From Batkoa obscura (Eukaryota; Entomophthoromycota; Entomophthoromycetes; Entomophthorales; Batkoaceae), in contig JASVEC010000005.1 in assembly GCA_030770535.1 (NCBI GenBank), forward strand, positions 1,178,001-1,242,000: a DNA stretch of 64,000 bases, read 5' to 3'. Under the pieces are notes generated by a model. It was given only the letters and a program-made list of their open reading frames with translations. It did no database searches and was not told the DNA's origin. The translations under genes were made by a program, and so were the position numbers. Every line of letters starts with the position of its first letter. The stretch's first letter is position 1. Of the stretch, positions 21,457 to 34,023 are shown in pieces.

Positions 21457-22227
21457 TCATTCATTGAAATCCCAATAAAAGTAAAAAATTAAGTATATTA
21501 ACATATAACTAATCAAAATCACAAGCATAATTATATTGGCTGAAAAGAACACATCCTTCAAAAACTTATAAGACGCTGATAGTAAAACATTGCCATGGAA
21601 GCTTAGTCTTAAGCCAAAAGCTAAAAAAGATCCTCCTGCTAAAATACAGTAGATTACTTTGCTGATATTTCTAAAGTAAATTGAAGTAGCTGTTGCTATT
21701 ACAGGCAAAACAGTAATTAAAAGTAAAAACAAGTTGCTATTAAACGCTAACAAACCAACAATAAAACTAATAAGTATTCCGGTAACTAGACCCAACATGA
21801 TCATCCCGATAGAATCAAAAACAGTAGATACTACACTGATAGTTAAAGCTAAAATCAAAGCATAATATCTTTTAATATGATATTTAATATTAGCCTCCTC
21901 AATGATATCAATCGCGCTATTGTGATCAACTATTTGGTTTAACGATGTTACATTTAAATAAATTATTGTGATAATTAAATAATAGCCATATACACCGATG
22001 ATAAACCCAGCGATAGTGTACAAAAAATTTATTGCTTTTACACCATATATTAACAAAACTACTCCTAATATCGTAAGGAAGTAGCCAAGGAATAACAGTA
22101 AATAAGCATTTGTATCTAGCAGGATAAAATTTTATAAAAACAGAGATATTGTAGATTTACCATAGTCTTGAGATAGCTGACGGATTTCATTGCCTATTGC
22201 AACAGATATAAAATCTAAAAGTTCCAT
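21457..22227 (-). CDS. Multi-pass membrane protein, possible TM198/TM7S3-like domain
   Basis: Two exons; the intron at 22116-22160 (45 bp, GT-AG) joins MELLDFISVAIGNEIRQLSQ to NAYLLLFLGYFLTILGVVLL and leaves a frame of 241 residues. About seven hydrophobic segments follow, several with Gly spacing (AGFIIGVYGYYLI, GLVTGILISFIVGLLAF). The order 'helix, YGVKAINFLY, glycine-rich helix pair' resembles the TM7S3/TM198-like membrane domain, which is the best guess from memory; no function can be assigned. No signal peptide. The short acidic N-terminal exon may be luminal or extracellular. The 204-residue membrane protein at 32901 may be a distant relative. Confidence 0.65.
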
Positions 22228-23345
22228 AATAAAACCAAAAAGGTAGTGGATTTATTCTATTATTCAAATTCAACCACTCATTAAATAAATAACACTTGCT
22301 AAAATGATAACTCTTACTTTTAATTAATTACGATTTAGATCCAATATTATTTCAAGTTGCTATTTTCGAATGGGTTTTAACCAAAGCATTTATCATAAAA
22401 TCATGCACATTCAAATCAAACTAAACTGTAAATTTTTAAAATTATCGCAATATCTTAAATAAACAAAATCACTTTTTATAAACAAATATAATATGGTATA
22501 TTCTTGGGTAAAAATATGTAGCATAAAATCTCATTGAAGGTATATTAGTGAATTTACGAGTATAACAAATCTATTATTTGATTTTTAAGACTACCTTATA
22601 TTTCTCAATTTTGTAAGACAATTAAGATCAGAGTTTAATTAAATTCAGATATAAAAGGCAGTTGGGGTATAATTTCAGACAAGCAGTCTCTTTTTATAAA
22701 CTTTTTAGTAAAGAATTGGTTTTGTAACACAAAGCGAAAATTTTTGACGATCCTTTTTAAAATAAAAACCTAATATCAGCCTTGTTGTAACATGACTTAG
22801 CCCTAATATGCCCCTAAGCTGGCCCTACTATTAAAGCTAACGTAAAGTCACTAGTTCAAAATTGGTAGTTTTTATTCTAACAGGCGTTTTTTTTCAATTG
22901 GATAAAAATTTATCCAAAAAATTTCTTTTTGCAGTAAAAAGCTATAATAAGTTTAAGCGTAAATTGAAGATTTTACTATTGTATTTCATAAATCTAAAGT
23001 AATAAAATTATTATGATTAAGTTCAGAAAATTCAAAATTTAAATACCTAATCCACGTTTAAATTGTAAAAATTGTAGTTTTTGCTTACCTGAAACTATGC
23101 CCTTACTGATCTTTATAATAGTTTTAATATATTTTTATCATGGTCATCAAATTTTCAAATACTAAACAAATGGTAATAAAAATTTATTCTTTGAATTCAT
23201 AACTGTTATTTTATAAACCTAGATTTTTGCTATTTAACCTATAAAATAAACTTGAAAATATAGGCCTTACTCTCACAACTATTATTTATTACAGCATTAT
23301 TCAATAGCATCAAGATTCTCTATGCTTGAATTTCAATCTAAGAGA
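22228..23345. other. Intergenic, 1.1 kb
   Basis: AT-rich; no gene, RNA or repeat recognised. Confidence 0.5.
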
Positions 23346-23444
23346 TGGGGTGTTTTTTTTGATTTCATCACTTTTTCCATCTTTTAAGCGCTATTCAAGC
23401 GTAAAATTGTTAGTAAAATTCTTAAACACAAAAATACATCCCCA
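23346..23444 (-). repeat. MITE copy
   Basis: Starts TGGGGTGTTTTTTTTGA and ends ACATCCCCA; lies about 130 bp upstream of the CAP relic's promoter. Confidence 0.88.
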
Positions 23445-23575
23445 TATTTTGTATCTTTTTGACATAAAGCATGGTGACACTGAAATAAAATGAAATAACA
23501 GCCATAATGAAATCTAGTATTGAACAATAACAATAGATTAAATTAGACTATTTTATAATAATAATATAAAAAAAG

Positions 23576-23586
23576 TATATAAAAGG
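23576..23586 (+). promoter_or_regulatory. TATA box of the CAP relic
   Basis: TATATAAAAGG, 45 bp before the ATG at 23631; preserved although the gene is dead. Confidence 0.45.
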
Positions 23587-23630
23587 TAAACAGAAAGCAC
23601 AAATAACATCAAAAATAATTGTTGTATAGA

Positions 23631-24138
23631 ATGAAATTATTAAGCATTACTACCATTGGAGCTGCTGGCTTATTTGGCTTTATACAATGTCAAAACGATT
23701 TCTTAACTGAAATAGTAAATGAATTAAACGCTGAAAGGAGTAAGCGGGGGTTATACAGAATCAACACTAGCAAAAAATTAACCAAAGTTGCTCAGGCCCA
23801 CGTAGATGATTGATCGAAACATACTGATTCAAAACCAGGGCTGTATGACTGGTCTAGTGTTTTTAAATGTAAAATAAGTGAGGACTATAAATGTATGTGG
23901 GACAAACCTCATCAGTTTATTGGTTATTCTGGTAATGGCTATGAGGTTTCTTTCTTAGGTCTAACAAAGCCTAAAGATTTAATCCGTGGTTAATTAAATT
24001 CAAAACCGCGTGCCGAAGTACTTTTAAACTAAATTTCATTGCATGATAACAGATGGGAATCAGTTGGTGCTGCTAATAAAGGTTAATATTCCGTTATATG
24101 GCTTGATGAAGTACTTGGCAAAAACTAAAAAGTTCGGT
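23631..24138 (+). pseudogene. CAP-domain (SCP/PR-1) secreted protein relic
   Basis: The start, a signal peptide (MKLLSITTIGAAGLFGFIQC) and the CAP helix VNELNAERSKRGL are intact. A TGA at 23811-23813 then stops the frame. Reading on in the same frame shows the rest of the domain: GLYDWSSVFKCKI, HQFIGYSGNGYEV, RWESVGAANKG and YSVIWLDEVLGKN, with three further internal stops and a final TAA. No frame change is needed over about 170 codons. CAP proteins are secreted sterol- or lipid-binding, pathogenesis-related proteins. The copy is a dead host gene unless stops are read through, which is unlikely with four of them. Confidence 0.85.
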
Positions 24139-25537
24139 GGAGCAGTTTGTTTGTTAAATAAACTGTGTGGCATTTAATAATATAGTATCATATTATAATT
24201 ATTATATTCGTACAAAAAATCTAGAAGCTAAATTATTTTACAAGACTTAATCCAAAGTGTTTATAAATGTAATATCTTATTGACATCTATTCATGCTAAT
24301 TTCCCAGTTAAAATATATTATAGACTTTCATTATCATTATAATAAAAATTGAACGATCGTATTGAAGCTACTGGTATTTATATATGGATAGCTATTAAAT
24401 AATATTAAATTAATATAAAAACAAAGGAATACCATATTTAAATCCTATTTTATAATATATTAATAATACTCAATAGTCATTTTACTTTAAATATACAAAT
24501 AAATCTACATACAGTCGTGGTTACTTTAAGTATTATAACACTGCACTTTTATTTTATATACATTCATATTTAAAAAATGAATAAGAAATTAAAATAGATA
24601 ACTTTTAACTAATTATAAAATCAACCAGCTGTTTAACTAAAAGGAATAAATCTTTTGGACTTACTAAAGCGCTATGTTTTAGGTTGGCCTGTAAGAGCAA
24701 TAAGCTAGCTATACTATGAAAAACGAATAATGGTAAGATAAATTTAGTATACATCAACTAATAATTTTTATTTTTCACAGTCCATAGCTTTCTATTGTTT
24801 ATATACCTTGTTTACAAACGATTTAAAATTCAATAATTAGATGTTTGATATTTTTATTGGTTAATTAAGTGATCTTCTGATTAGATAGCGTCAACTTGTT
24901 TATAAAGTTTTTTGATCATTGGGATTAACGTGATTTATTCCACCGTTTTAAACTTACATTTTACGCTTAAAATTCAATTTAACAAAATTTAAAATTGCTT
25001 CACATATTTTCAAAAGGAGGATACATAACAAAGCCTTTATATAAATCCACCTCTTTCGTAGCGGATTGACCTTGTTCAATAAATGAGAATGCTGTTTTTT
25101 ATAAAGCAGGTCATTTTTTAAAAAAAAAGGATACTTGTTTATACATAAACTAATAACTTAAACCCACTTATTGTTTAATATATTGATTAAAGATTTGTAC
25201 AGCTTTTAATAAAAATCAGAGATTACCTTTATAAAAACTTTGGATTCTTCAGCTAATAATTTAACTACACCTAATTTATTAATTTTACTCCAAAGTAAAA
25301 ACTAAGCTACAAAGTACTATCAATAGAATTCACATGAACTGGATTCGGATATTTATCCTAATATTAGGTAAGAAAGAAACCAGTTTAAATCATTTTAGCT
25401 TCTATATTGAACAACTTTAATTGCTATAAAATAAACTCTGGGTAAACCTTTAATCAAGAAGTGTTATCGAAGCTTTTACTCACAGCTTTACTTTGATATT
25501 GTATATTTAAATTTATTTTTTTAAGTTTTGGATCTTA
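24139..25537. other. Intergenic, 1.4 kb
   Basis: No gene or RNA recognised; the right part probably includes the decayed end of the transposon that follows, but its terminal repeats could not be found. Confidence 0.45.
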
Positions 25538-27325
25538 ATGTCAAAAGAAATAAGAGGACAAAGTATCGACAGGCTTCGAGATAGTAGCGTTCAATGTTAT
25601 AACGAAAAAAGCAATGGGGCTGAAAGAAAATTGTTGAAGCTAATAAATGATCAAGGAAAGACAATAAAAGGGGCAGCAGACAAGTTATCTATTAAATACC
25701 ATGTCGCAAAGGGTATTGTTAAAAGAGAAAGCGAGATATTAATGAATGCCGTAGAGCTAAATAAGACAAGTCTACAAGAAGTTATGTGCTTGAGAATTTT
25801 TAGTGCTAAATCCCGTATTAAAATAAACGATGTAGATAAAAAAAAGTTTAATAAAGCAAGTAATAAAGCAAGGAAAGTCCTTAAAAGAAGTAACAGGAAA
25901 GTTGTCTATTCACTATGGTTCAGCCGGAACTGTCATTTCACGAGAAAGAAAGAGATTAATAGGAGTTGTAAAGTCAGTAGGAACAAACGTACAAGAAGTT
26001 TATAAGTTAAAAAAAGTAGTAGCAAACCACATTTTAAAATTAGTAGTGGAACTAAAGAAATTTTATTAAAACGAGTAGTTAAGCAAGGAATGCCCCTAAA
26101 AGAAGTGGTAAAACATCAGTCTATTAACAGTAGTACTGCAAAAAACATCATATTTAAGGAAAGGTGGAAATCGAAAAAAGCAGTAGCGGTGAAAAATAAT
26201 AATAATCAGAATGATGCTAAAACAAATATTCAAAGTAATGCTGAAATAAATATCCAAGGAGACAATAAATTACATAACATTGAAATCTCGCAGGATTATG
26301 GCCAAATAGAAAACGTGATTAAAGAGAGTTTACTTCTAGGGGTAAAAGATCAAGAAGTATTTATAAAAAATGCAACAGAACAACTGACAATGATGTATGA
26401 TAAAGGAAATATTGTTATCCATAATAAAAAAGGAAGGCTATGTGGAAGTATAGAAACAGGGAATAAAGTAATACCTTATTATTCAGTTTTGATAGAGCAA
26501 GCAGCTTTTGAAATTGAGAGGATTATTGAGGAAGATAGTAGCTATACTTTAAACCAAATACAAGAGGTCCTATGTAATAGGATAGGTGTTAAATTGGAAT
26601 TATCTTTGGTGAAAAATGTGTTAGAATCATTAAAAGTAACTCTTGATAATTCAAGCTACGCTTTAGATAAAGTAAATGAGGAGTCTATAATATCCAAAAG
26701 GGCAGAACATGTTGCACATTTTATCCAGCATTTTTGTTATAATATGAGCAAATATATATATATATTTATTCATGAATCAGGTTTTGATTACCATTTAAAT
26801 ATTGAAAGCATACAATCATCTAACGGTGAAAAGTCACCCATGACTACTCCGATAATAAACAATAAAAAACAAACATTGATAATTGCAGCATCCCAAAAGG
26901 GGATACTTTATTATACGTTGTCTGATAAAAGCAGTGATGAAAGGCTTACCACCTTTATTAACGAATTAATTACTATTCTTGATCAAGATCAAATAATGAG
27001 CAGATCTTGGATAATTCTAGATAACACAAGGATCCACGGAATTGATAAGATAGAAAAGTTATTATCTAATACTAGTTATCAGCTTAAATTTCTATCGCCA
27101 TATTCTTATATGTTAAATCCAGTAGAGCAGATTTCCTCAGCAATTAAACACTTTATAAGATCCTGTTTATCAACAAATTTGAATACATTGTAAGCTGTAG
27201 AAATTATTATTAAGGACATTATTAAGCACGGTATCTCAACAATTAGTGAGTCAGATTGCCAAAGCTATTTTTATAGTATGATGGAAAATGCGACTTTAGC
27301 TTTACATGAAACTCCTCTCGGGTAA
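25538..27325 (+). mobile_element. Decayed Tc1/mariner (IS630-like, DDE_3) transposon
   Basis: The N-terminal part (25538-26005) has a helix-turn-helix pattern (KLLKLINDQGKTIKGAADKL), repeated around 26063-26160 (RVVKQGMPLKEVVKHQSI). The catalytic part (26090-27193) has IFIHESGFDYHL, WIILDNTRIHG and LSPYSYMLNPVEQ, that is the DDE_3 layout x-E-S-G-F, L-D-N-x-x-I-H and L-N-P-x-E. The first catalytic Asp position (normally D in I-D-E-S-G-F) is His. There is at least one frame change between the two parts near 26005-26090, and a stop at 27191-27193 after which the frame stays open to 27325. No terminal inverted repeats were seen. It is therefore an old, inactive copy. Confidence 0.82.
26090..27193 (+). 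pseudogene. DDE_3-type transposase, catalytic portion
   Basis: 367-codon open part of the element described above. Residues about 215-330 hold the RNase-H-like core; the second Asp (LDNTRIH) and the final Glu (LNPVEQ) are present, while the first acidic position is replaced by His. The middle of the protein (residues 35-130) is Asn/Lys-rich and poorly conserved. Confidence 0.75.
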
Positions 27326-27944
27326 ACATTGAATATATGTAGCGTTTTTCTTCAAATTGTTTCAATTCCTTTGAAGATTGAAGTCTAAGCAAACTGACGT
27401 TTAAATTACATTTTCAATATCTCATAACTTTAAGTATGGTAGCATTTTAGTAACATAACCTATCGCAATGGATTGGTATGATTACTCTTCAAAAATAAAC
27501 GTTTATTACTAAGAATATGATACTATTGTCGAGGCGTTGGCTACTCTTATTGGAATTTTTTTTATAATTTTAAGTATTATTTTGAATAAAACCGCGTTTA
27601 AAAAACTTCAGGAAAATTGTAAACAATGCTTTTTGTTGAATTGGGGCTAAATAAGATAAGTTCTTTATTAAACGTAATGCTAAATTTTAAATTGTCCCAT
27701 TCTTATTATTTATAGGACTATTAACAAAGCTATCTTTTAGCTTTAAAAATATTAAATTTTAAATCTTAACGTTAAACGAAAACTTAATACAACATGAATA
27801 AAAATCTCATTAAAAAAGCTAAAGATATTTCAGCTAAAAGTCTATAAAAATAAGAAACAAAATAACTAAATTAGAACTCTATATATTTATAAAACTAACA
27901 AAGCGATGATGTATTGATACTTAGTGATCAAAATATCAGCTTAA
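27326..27944. other. Intergenic between transposon and BMS1
   Basis: No further gene recognised. Confidence 0.5.
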
Positions 27945-30900
27945 TTAATCATCTTTACTACCTCCCCTTCTATTAGAAGCTGCTCTTTCCTTTAAGCCTT
28001 CGGCACGATAATGTTCTTTTCTCATCTTTTTATTATTAGAATCCTTCTTTTCTTCAAACTCTTTCACTTTTTTCATAAACTTGTCATGTTGTTCTTTCCT
28101 TTTAACTTTCTGTTTGCTTTCTTTAATCTTATTAAGGGTGTTCAATTGAATCATAAGAGTTGATTCTTTCTTTTCTTGTTGGGTTAAAACTACAGCTCTC
28201 TTTTGTAAGTATGTTGGCTTCTTGACTTTACTTAACATCTTTGGTTTACTGCTAAATGGTAATTGACCCTCCAATTTCTTAGGTACATGAAGTTTGTTGA
28301 AAAATCTTTTACTTCTCGTTATTTCCTATATATATTTATAAATTTATGTCTCAGTAGTATTTTATATGATTTACCTTATAAGCTGAGTTGGGATTATTTG
28401 GAATCTCAATATTCTTTTCTTGTCGAACATCGGCTACAATTCTCATACCTACCCATTTTTTATTGCTTAGCAATAACGATGTCACTGGATTGTAATATTT
28501 TTTAGGTTTAATTGGGTACCAAGCTCTTAAAAACACAATATCTGATCTTAAAACTTTATCTTCAAAGGTAGCTCTAAAAGCACCTGCAGGAGTCTAAAAA
28601 CATTTAAATAACTTTTACACATAACCAGTGCTAAAATATTACCTTTTCAGCTTTTTTAATCATACCACGAATCCCAGATACAGTACGAATGGTTGCTCCT
28701 TCAAACTTGGCTACTTCTAAAGGCGAGTTAAACATGTTTCTAACAAACGCTGAGTTTTTGAACACTTTATAAGGTTCTCCTTTAAGTTTTAACTTTTTAA
28801 CGATTTCACTAGCTTGATCATTTTCTAAAACCACTCCAGTGGCACTGACCCTGAAATTGGACTAACAATAGTCAATATCTATTATCAAATAAGTTTAGTT
28901 TAAATTACTGTTTTCTTCGAAACGGATTGGAAAGCACAGAACCCACTATTTGGTGGAGCAATAGGTCCTAAAAGTTACAATTATTATTATTACTATATTC
29001 TATTATACTATGATCGTATACCATAAAAGGTAGCCAAACAATGCATATGTTCAGGGGTATATTTTAATAGACGATTTCTACTCCCGTCATTTAAGGAATA
29101 AATTGGAATGGATTGAAATCTTCTCCAGCCAATAGAGAAGATCAAGGGATCATTACACTTCAATATCTTTTTGTGCCAACGATGACGTTTAATACGAACC
29201 TAAATTATATTAAATAAGTATTTTAGAAATAAACATTATAGTTTTCTAATCACCTGTAAAAACCCAAAGCTTGTCTCATTTGATAATAAACCTCCAACAA
29301 TAACAGGGTATCTGGAATCAAAGTTTTCAATAAATTCACAAGGTACATTTTTGAATAACAATCGAACATATTTTCCTGGTCTATACCCTTCTACTTGATG
29401 CCTTAGTTCTTCATTATCATCATCAAATTCCTCTTGATTAATTTGATTTTGTTCTTCAATCTTTTTCTTCTCTACTTCATAGAAGTCTAATTTCTCTTCA
29501 TCATCATCGTCATCATATTCAGCATCAAATTTAGCCTTAAGTTGTTCTTTCTTTTTTAATAATTTCTCTTCTTGAGTTAATTCTTCTTCTTCTTCTTCTT
29601 CTTCCTTTTCCTCTTCTTTGTTTTCGAGATCTTCAAAATCCCCATAAACTGAACCATCATCATTGTCATTATCGCCAATTGGTTGACTTCCAGTGATGAA
29701 TCGATATCTTATAGAATCCAAGTAATCTTCGGATTCCCATAATGATAAATGATCATATTTTAAAGATGCCTTACATGAATCTATTCTTTCTACGACTTCT
29801 TCTGATTCTGGTGTTTTAGGTGCAAAGAAATCATCTTCACTTTCATTTTCACTTTCATTTTCTTTATCTTTATCTAAAGCTGGAACTTCTTTATCTCCAT
29901 AAATTATATCCATCAAGTTAACTCGTTGGAAATTTAAATAATTATCTTGCGCTTTGGCTACTAAATTTCCTTTCCATCTTAATGCTCCGTCTTCTTCATC
30001 TTCATCTTCTAATTCTTGGCTATTTTCCGCGTCTTCATCATCCCCATCATCATGTTCAATACCGGAATCTACTTCTTCACCGGATAAAGAGCCTAAATCA
30101 GAGTCTGATTCAGCAAAAGCAACCTCATCATCTTGATCATCATCATTTTGGTTTAAATTAGGATTTTCATCATTTGAGTCATATTCTTCTTCACTTTCAA
30201 CCTCATTTAAATCAACTTCGGAATTAAATACAGCTTTACGACGAACTCTGCCATTTGAGTCTTGTTCTATTTCTTCTTTTGGATACACCTCCTCTTCTAC
30301 TTGGTTTGCTGGAGTAGAGTTATTGAAGATACTAATTTGGGATCCTTGAAACTTTTCAGCTAAGGTAGAGTTTGAATTTTGTAAGTTTATAACTAAACGT
30401 TCGCCTTCATTTACTAAAAATATTTAATAAATAATTACCCAAAAAAATAACAATAGCTTACATTCTTCCTCCTTATTTTTTGAAAAATTCCCATGGACAT
30501 TAATATACACCTTATCCTTATCAAACATAATCCCTCCAATATCAGCCATTGGCGCATAGATTAATTTTTGCTTTTCAGATAAACTTTTACGCACTTTGTC
30601 TGGTAATGGACAAGGGTCTGGTAGTGCAGAAATATCTTGAATATTTAAATCTCCTAACCCAGGTACATGGACCATAGTATTAACTCGCATATTTGTACCT
30701 CTTAAATACCCATATAATGAGACAGTACGATCACATTTTTTATTTAATCGAATTGTTTCAGGTTCGGTTAAGTCTTCAATTCTATCAGCAATCAAATAAG
30801 GATGTGAGTTTCTAAAGATTAAAGGCCTAAATTTCATAACCGAAATAAATCGACTTAAATTATGGATTTCTCTATCTGGGTAGCGATCATTGATCACACC

Positions 30901-31731
30901 AGACAGATAGAACAATTTAGCTCCTTGATAGATTTCAGTCCAGAAACGTCTTTTCAATAATTTTTTGGTGTTACTTAATTTCTTACTATCTCTAAATTTA
31001 TCTAAGTAAGTTAATACTCCGATTACTTTTGGGAACCCATGTGCCTGTAATACGTTTAAAAACTCAAAAGTTTCCTAATAGTTTAAGTCAGTCATATTAT
31101 TTACTAGAATTAGTCCTTTGATTACCATTTCAAATCCATAACTAGCATCAATCATTAACAATACTAAATCAGCTACTTTACCAATATCTACCATAGCATT
31201 GATATCATTGGTGCTTTCTAAAAAGGTAAGTCTTCTATTTTTACCTAAAGTAGTTAATTAGTTGATCATTTGATAATAAGTGATTAATTAATTTACCACT
31301 AATCACAGTAATTGGACCAGTAATCTCATTAATATTATGTTTACAGTATTTTTTAACCAAGGATTTAATCAAAGTACTTTTGCCACACTATATAGATATA
31401 AGTAAATGTACGCAAAATAAATAATAAACCTACTTTGGGTGGTCCAACCACAGCAATAACAACTGGAGAAGGGACATCAGGGGTTCTGTCAACCATAGGC
31501 ATATGTAGTTTTTTTTGCTCAATATCAGCATTCCTACGGTTTTGTTTATCAAAATTAACCCCAGAAAATGGAGCAAAAGCCTTGAAAGAGTATAAAATAT
31601 TTTAACTAGATTTAAGATTTCACTATTTTAAAAGTTACCTTTGGGTTATTTTTTTCGGCATTTTTATTTTTTTTGTTTACTTTGGCGCCTGCCTGCCTTG
31701 CTCTATGTGCTTTTTGCTTTTTATCTTCCAT
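27945..31731 (-). CDS. BMS1: Ribosome biogenesis GTPase Bms1
   Basis: About eleven exons separated by roughly 50-bp GT-AG introns, coding for about 1090 residues. The N-terminus [17 protein letters not shown] is the basic Bms1 start; the Walker A motif [16 protein letters not shown] is split by an intron at about 31390-31430. Then come [15 protein letters not shown], the switch region [47 protein letters not shown] and [20 protein letters not shown] long acidic middle (about 30250-29500) precedes the Tsr1/Bms1 C-terminal domain ([55 protein letters not shown]) and a very basic tail ending GGSKDD. Bms1 binds Rcl1 and GTP in the nucleolus for 40S subunit assembly and is essential in yeast. No TATA box is seen. 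The start at 31731 is the only ATG that opens the conserved N-terminus. Confidence 0.96.
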
Positions 31732-32505
31732 ATTACACGTTGTCTATTTAGTATAAAAACAAATATTTTTGAATTTGATTATTCAATTTTATTGAAATTT
31801 TGGATTTAATTTTAGCCAATAATTTTAGCTTATTTTGGATTTATTTTTTGGGTAGCAATTTTAAAAAGTTGTTATATTTGAGATCAAATTACTCACACTA
31901 AAAAATTTGTTAAATCTTTTTATGTTCAAATATTATCTTTATAATATTTTTTCGAATTATATTGATTACTACAAAAAGTTAACACATTTATCCAAATGAG
32001 ATTGATTTAATTCTATCAGAATTTGTCGAGCTAATAAACATTGCTGCAAAAGTGACCCATAACATCGAATTAATGGCCAGGAATTGTTCTTGAAACAGTC
32101 CCTTAACATATTCAATTCAAGCAAGTCCCAAGCAATAATAATATTATAGAACTATCCAAATTTGGTACAATCGTTAATCTCCTATTCACTTCTCATTTCC
32201 AAAAAACCTTCAAACAAATTTGTTTTAGTTTACCATTTTCAACGCATAATCTACTAGTTTAATAAGGATAACACACGTACAAAGCAGATGGATGGTCTTG
32301 TCTTTATCTAAAGATTTTTTTAAAAGGTTGAAAAAATTCCTAGCTTGTGTAAGAGTGCTAAATTCATGCTATTTGGCTTAATCAATACGCTGAAGAACTG
32401 TTATTTAGATATAAATACATGTAGTAGGTTATAATATTTAGTTAAGTTTTACATTTTAAACCAACTTATTTAATTAAAATTACATGTTTACTCTAAAAAA
32501 CAATA
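31732..32505. other. Intergenic, 0.8 kb
   Basis: AT-rich promoter-side region of BMS1; nothing else recognised. Confidence 0.5.
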
Positions 32506-32607
32506 TGGGGATGTATTTTTTTGTTTAAGAGTTTTACTAAATAGTCTTTCCACTCAAATAGCGCTTAAAAGATGGAAAAAGTGATGAAACCAAAAAAAAC
32601 ACCTCCA
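32506..32607 (+). repeat. MITE copy, subfamily with insertion in the core
   Basis: Starts TGGGGATGTATTTTTTTG, ends ACACCTCCA. It shares GTTTTACTAAATAGTCTTTC with the copy at 33923, a core variant not seen in the others, so the two are sisters. Confidence 0.9.
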
Positions 32608-32900
32608 TATCAATAATGAACTAATCCAAAATACACCATTTTGTTATTTGAAAAAAGACTTATAAATTATTCAAAACTTTTGTGTAATAAATTAAATATA
32701 GTAAATTTGATGAATTAATTCCTATTCAAAACTAAAGCTCACAAAAAGAGAACGAATACCTGACTTGTAATAATAAAAAATTAATTTATTAAAGTTCTTT
32801 TAGCTTATTAGAACTTTATGAAGTAAAGTATATAAGAATAAATAAATAACCTTTTAAATTTGATTTTTGAATTCATTTATTTATCAACATTTGTTATGTA

Positions 32901-33515
32901 ATGGTTCTAACTCTTTTCTTCAAACAAATTATATTGACTGTACTATACTCTCTATTTATTGACATAAATCCAACTGCAAAAATAATCTCTTTTTGGTTTT
33001 TCAATTCTTTGTTTACTTTATTCATACTATTGGCCTTGTCCCAACGCTTCAAAAACTTAGTGTATATACTAACAGTGACCTTTATAGTCTGGTACATATT
33101 GCTCACAATAGGGGTCCTATTTATAAGTGTAAACATCCACCCGGGTTTAACCTTTAAGAAATTTTTAACAAATATTGAGCCCTTAGATGAAGCTAGGGTT
33201 CCTTTAGTGATATTATTAGCGCTCGCTACATTATTCAGTTTCACTTTTGGTCTTTTAGCTATCCGATACAAGTTTTTTATTCAAATTTTAAAATTTTTTT
33301 GTGTTGGTATTAGTACTGGGGCAATCCTTGGCATTATCTTTCAAAGCTTAATTGGGATTATTACCCTAGGCTTACTTACTCCTATAGTTTTAATATTCTT
33401 TTGTCATCTTTTAGTGCTTGATTTCATAGATGATTATTATAGAAAATATTCACATATCTTTATCTCCAAACTAAAAGTTTACTTTAAATGGCTCTTTATA
33501 TTAGAAAGAGCTTGA
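32901..33515 (+). CDS. Multi-pass membrane protein, unidentified
   Basis: 204 residues, intronless, with about six hydrophobic segments (for example IISFWFFNSLFTLFILLAL, FIVWYILLTIGVLFI, FFCVGISTGAILGIIFQSL and IGIITLGLLTPIVLIFFCHL). The Gly-spaced segment at 140-165 recalls TM198-like domains, and the 241-residue protein at 21457-22227 has a similar organisation, but the similarity is weak. The frame is likely complete: it starts at an ATG just after a run of non-coding sequence, and the basic tail ends before 33515. It is bracketed by two sister MITEs in opposite orientation. Confidence 0.6.
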   Translation: MVLTLFFKQIILTVLYSLFIDINPTAKIISFWFFNSLFTLFILLALSQRFKNLVYILTVTFIVWYILLTIGVLFISVNIHPGLTFKKFLTNIEPLDEARVPLVILLALATLFSFTFGLLAIRYKFFIQILKFFCVGISTGAILGIIFQSLIGIITLGLLTPIVLIFFCHLLVLDFIDDYYRKYSHIFISKLKVYFKWLFILERA

Positions 33516-33922
33516 TGTTATTAGTGATATTATTAAATGTTGAAGCTGTTTTCCGAAATATAGTTTTAATAAAATAGATAATTTGTTTAAATATTAACTT
33601 TAATTTTAAGACGGTTAAACATTGAAAGAAATTTCATTACAAGGATAGATATTTGATATTTTTATCTTTTTACTCAATTTTCTTAACATGTAATAGGTTG
33701 GTTTTTGTATGATGAGTATTTTTTGTGCATATATTAAATAGTATGTTATTGGTTCCAGCAGTAGATTTCCTTAATGTTTGAAAACAATGTTCATTTCAAT
33801 ATTAATTTTTTAACCGTTGCAGTGGTTATTTAGCTACCTTTGGCTACTTTTTACTCATATAAAAATTCCTGAAACATAAACCAGCCTAATAAACTGCTTT
33901 ATTTCATTTATGATTTTTAAAA

Positions 33923-34023
33923 TGAGGATGTTTTTTTGGTTTCATCACTTTTTCCATCTTTTAAGCGCTATTTGAGTGGAAAGACTATTTAGTAAAACTC
34001 TTAAACAAAAAAATACATCTCCA
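33923..34023 (-). repeat. MITE copy, sister of the one at 32506
   Basis: Starts TGAGGATGTTTTTTTGG, ends ACATCTCCA, and is flanked by AA on both sides rather than TA. Carries the same core variant as the copy at 32506-32607. Confidence 0.9.

Noticed and set aside
28263-28536. Small frames on both strands
   Set aside because: One is a BMS1 exon, the other its shadow.
29500-30250. Acidic, repeat-like sequence
   Set aside because: It is the normal acidic middle of Bms1, not a satellite.
32894-33271. 125-codon antisense frame
   Set aside because: Shadow of the membrane-protein gene on the plus strand; the sense strand has the hydrophobic pattern.
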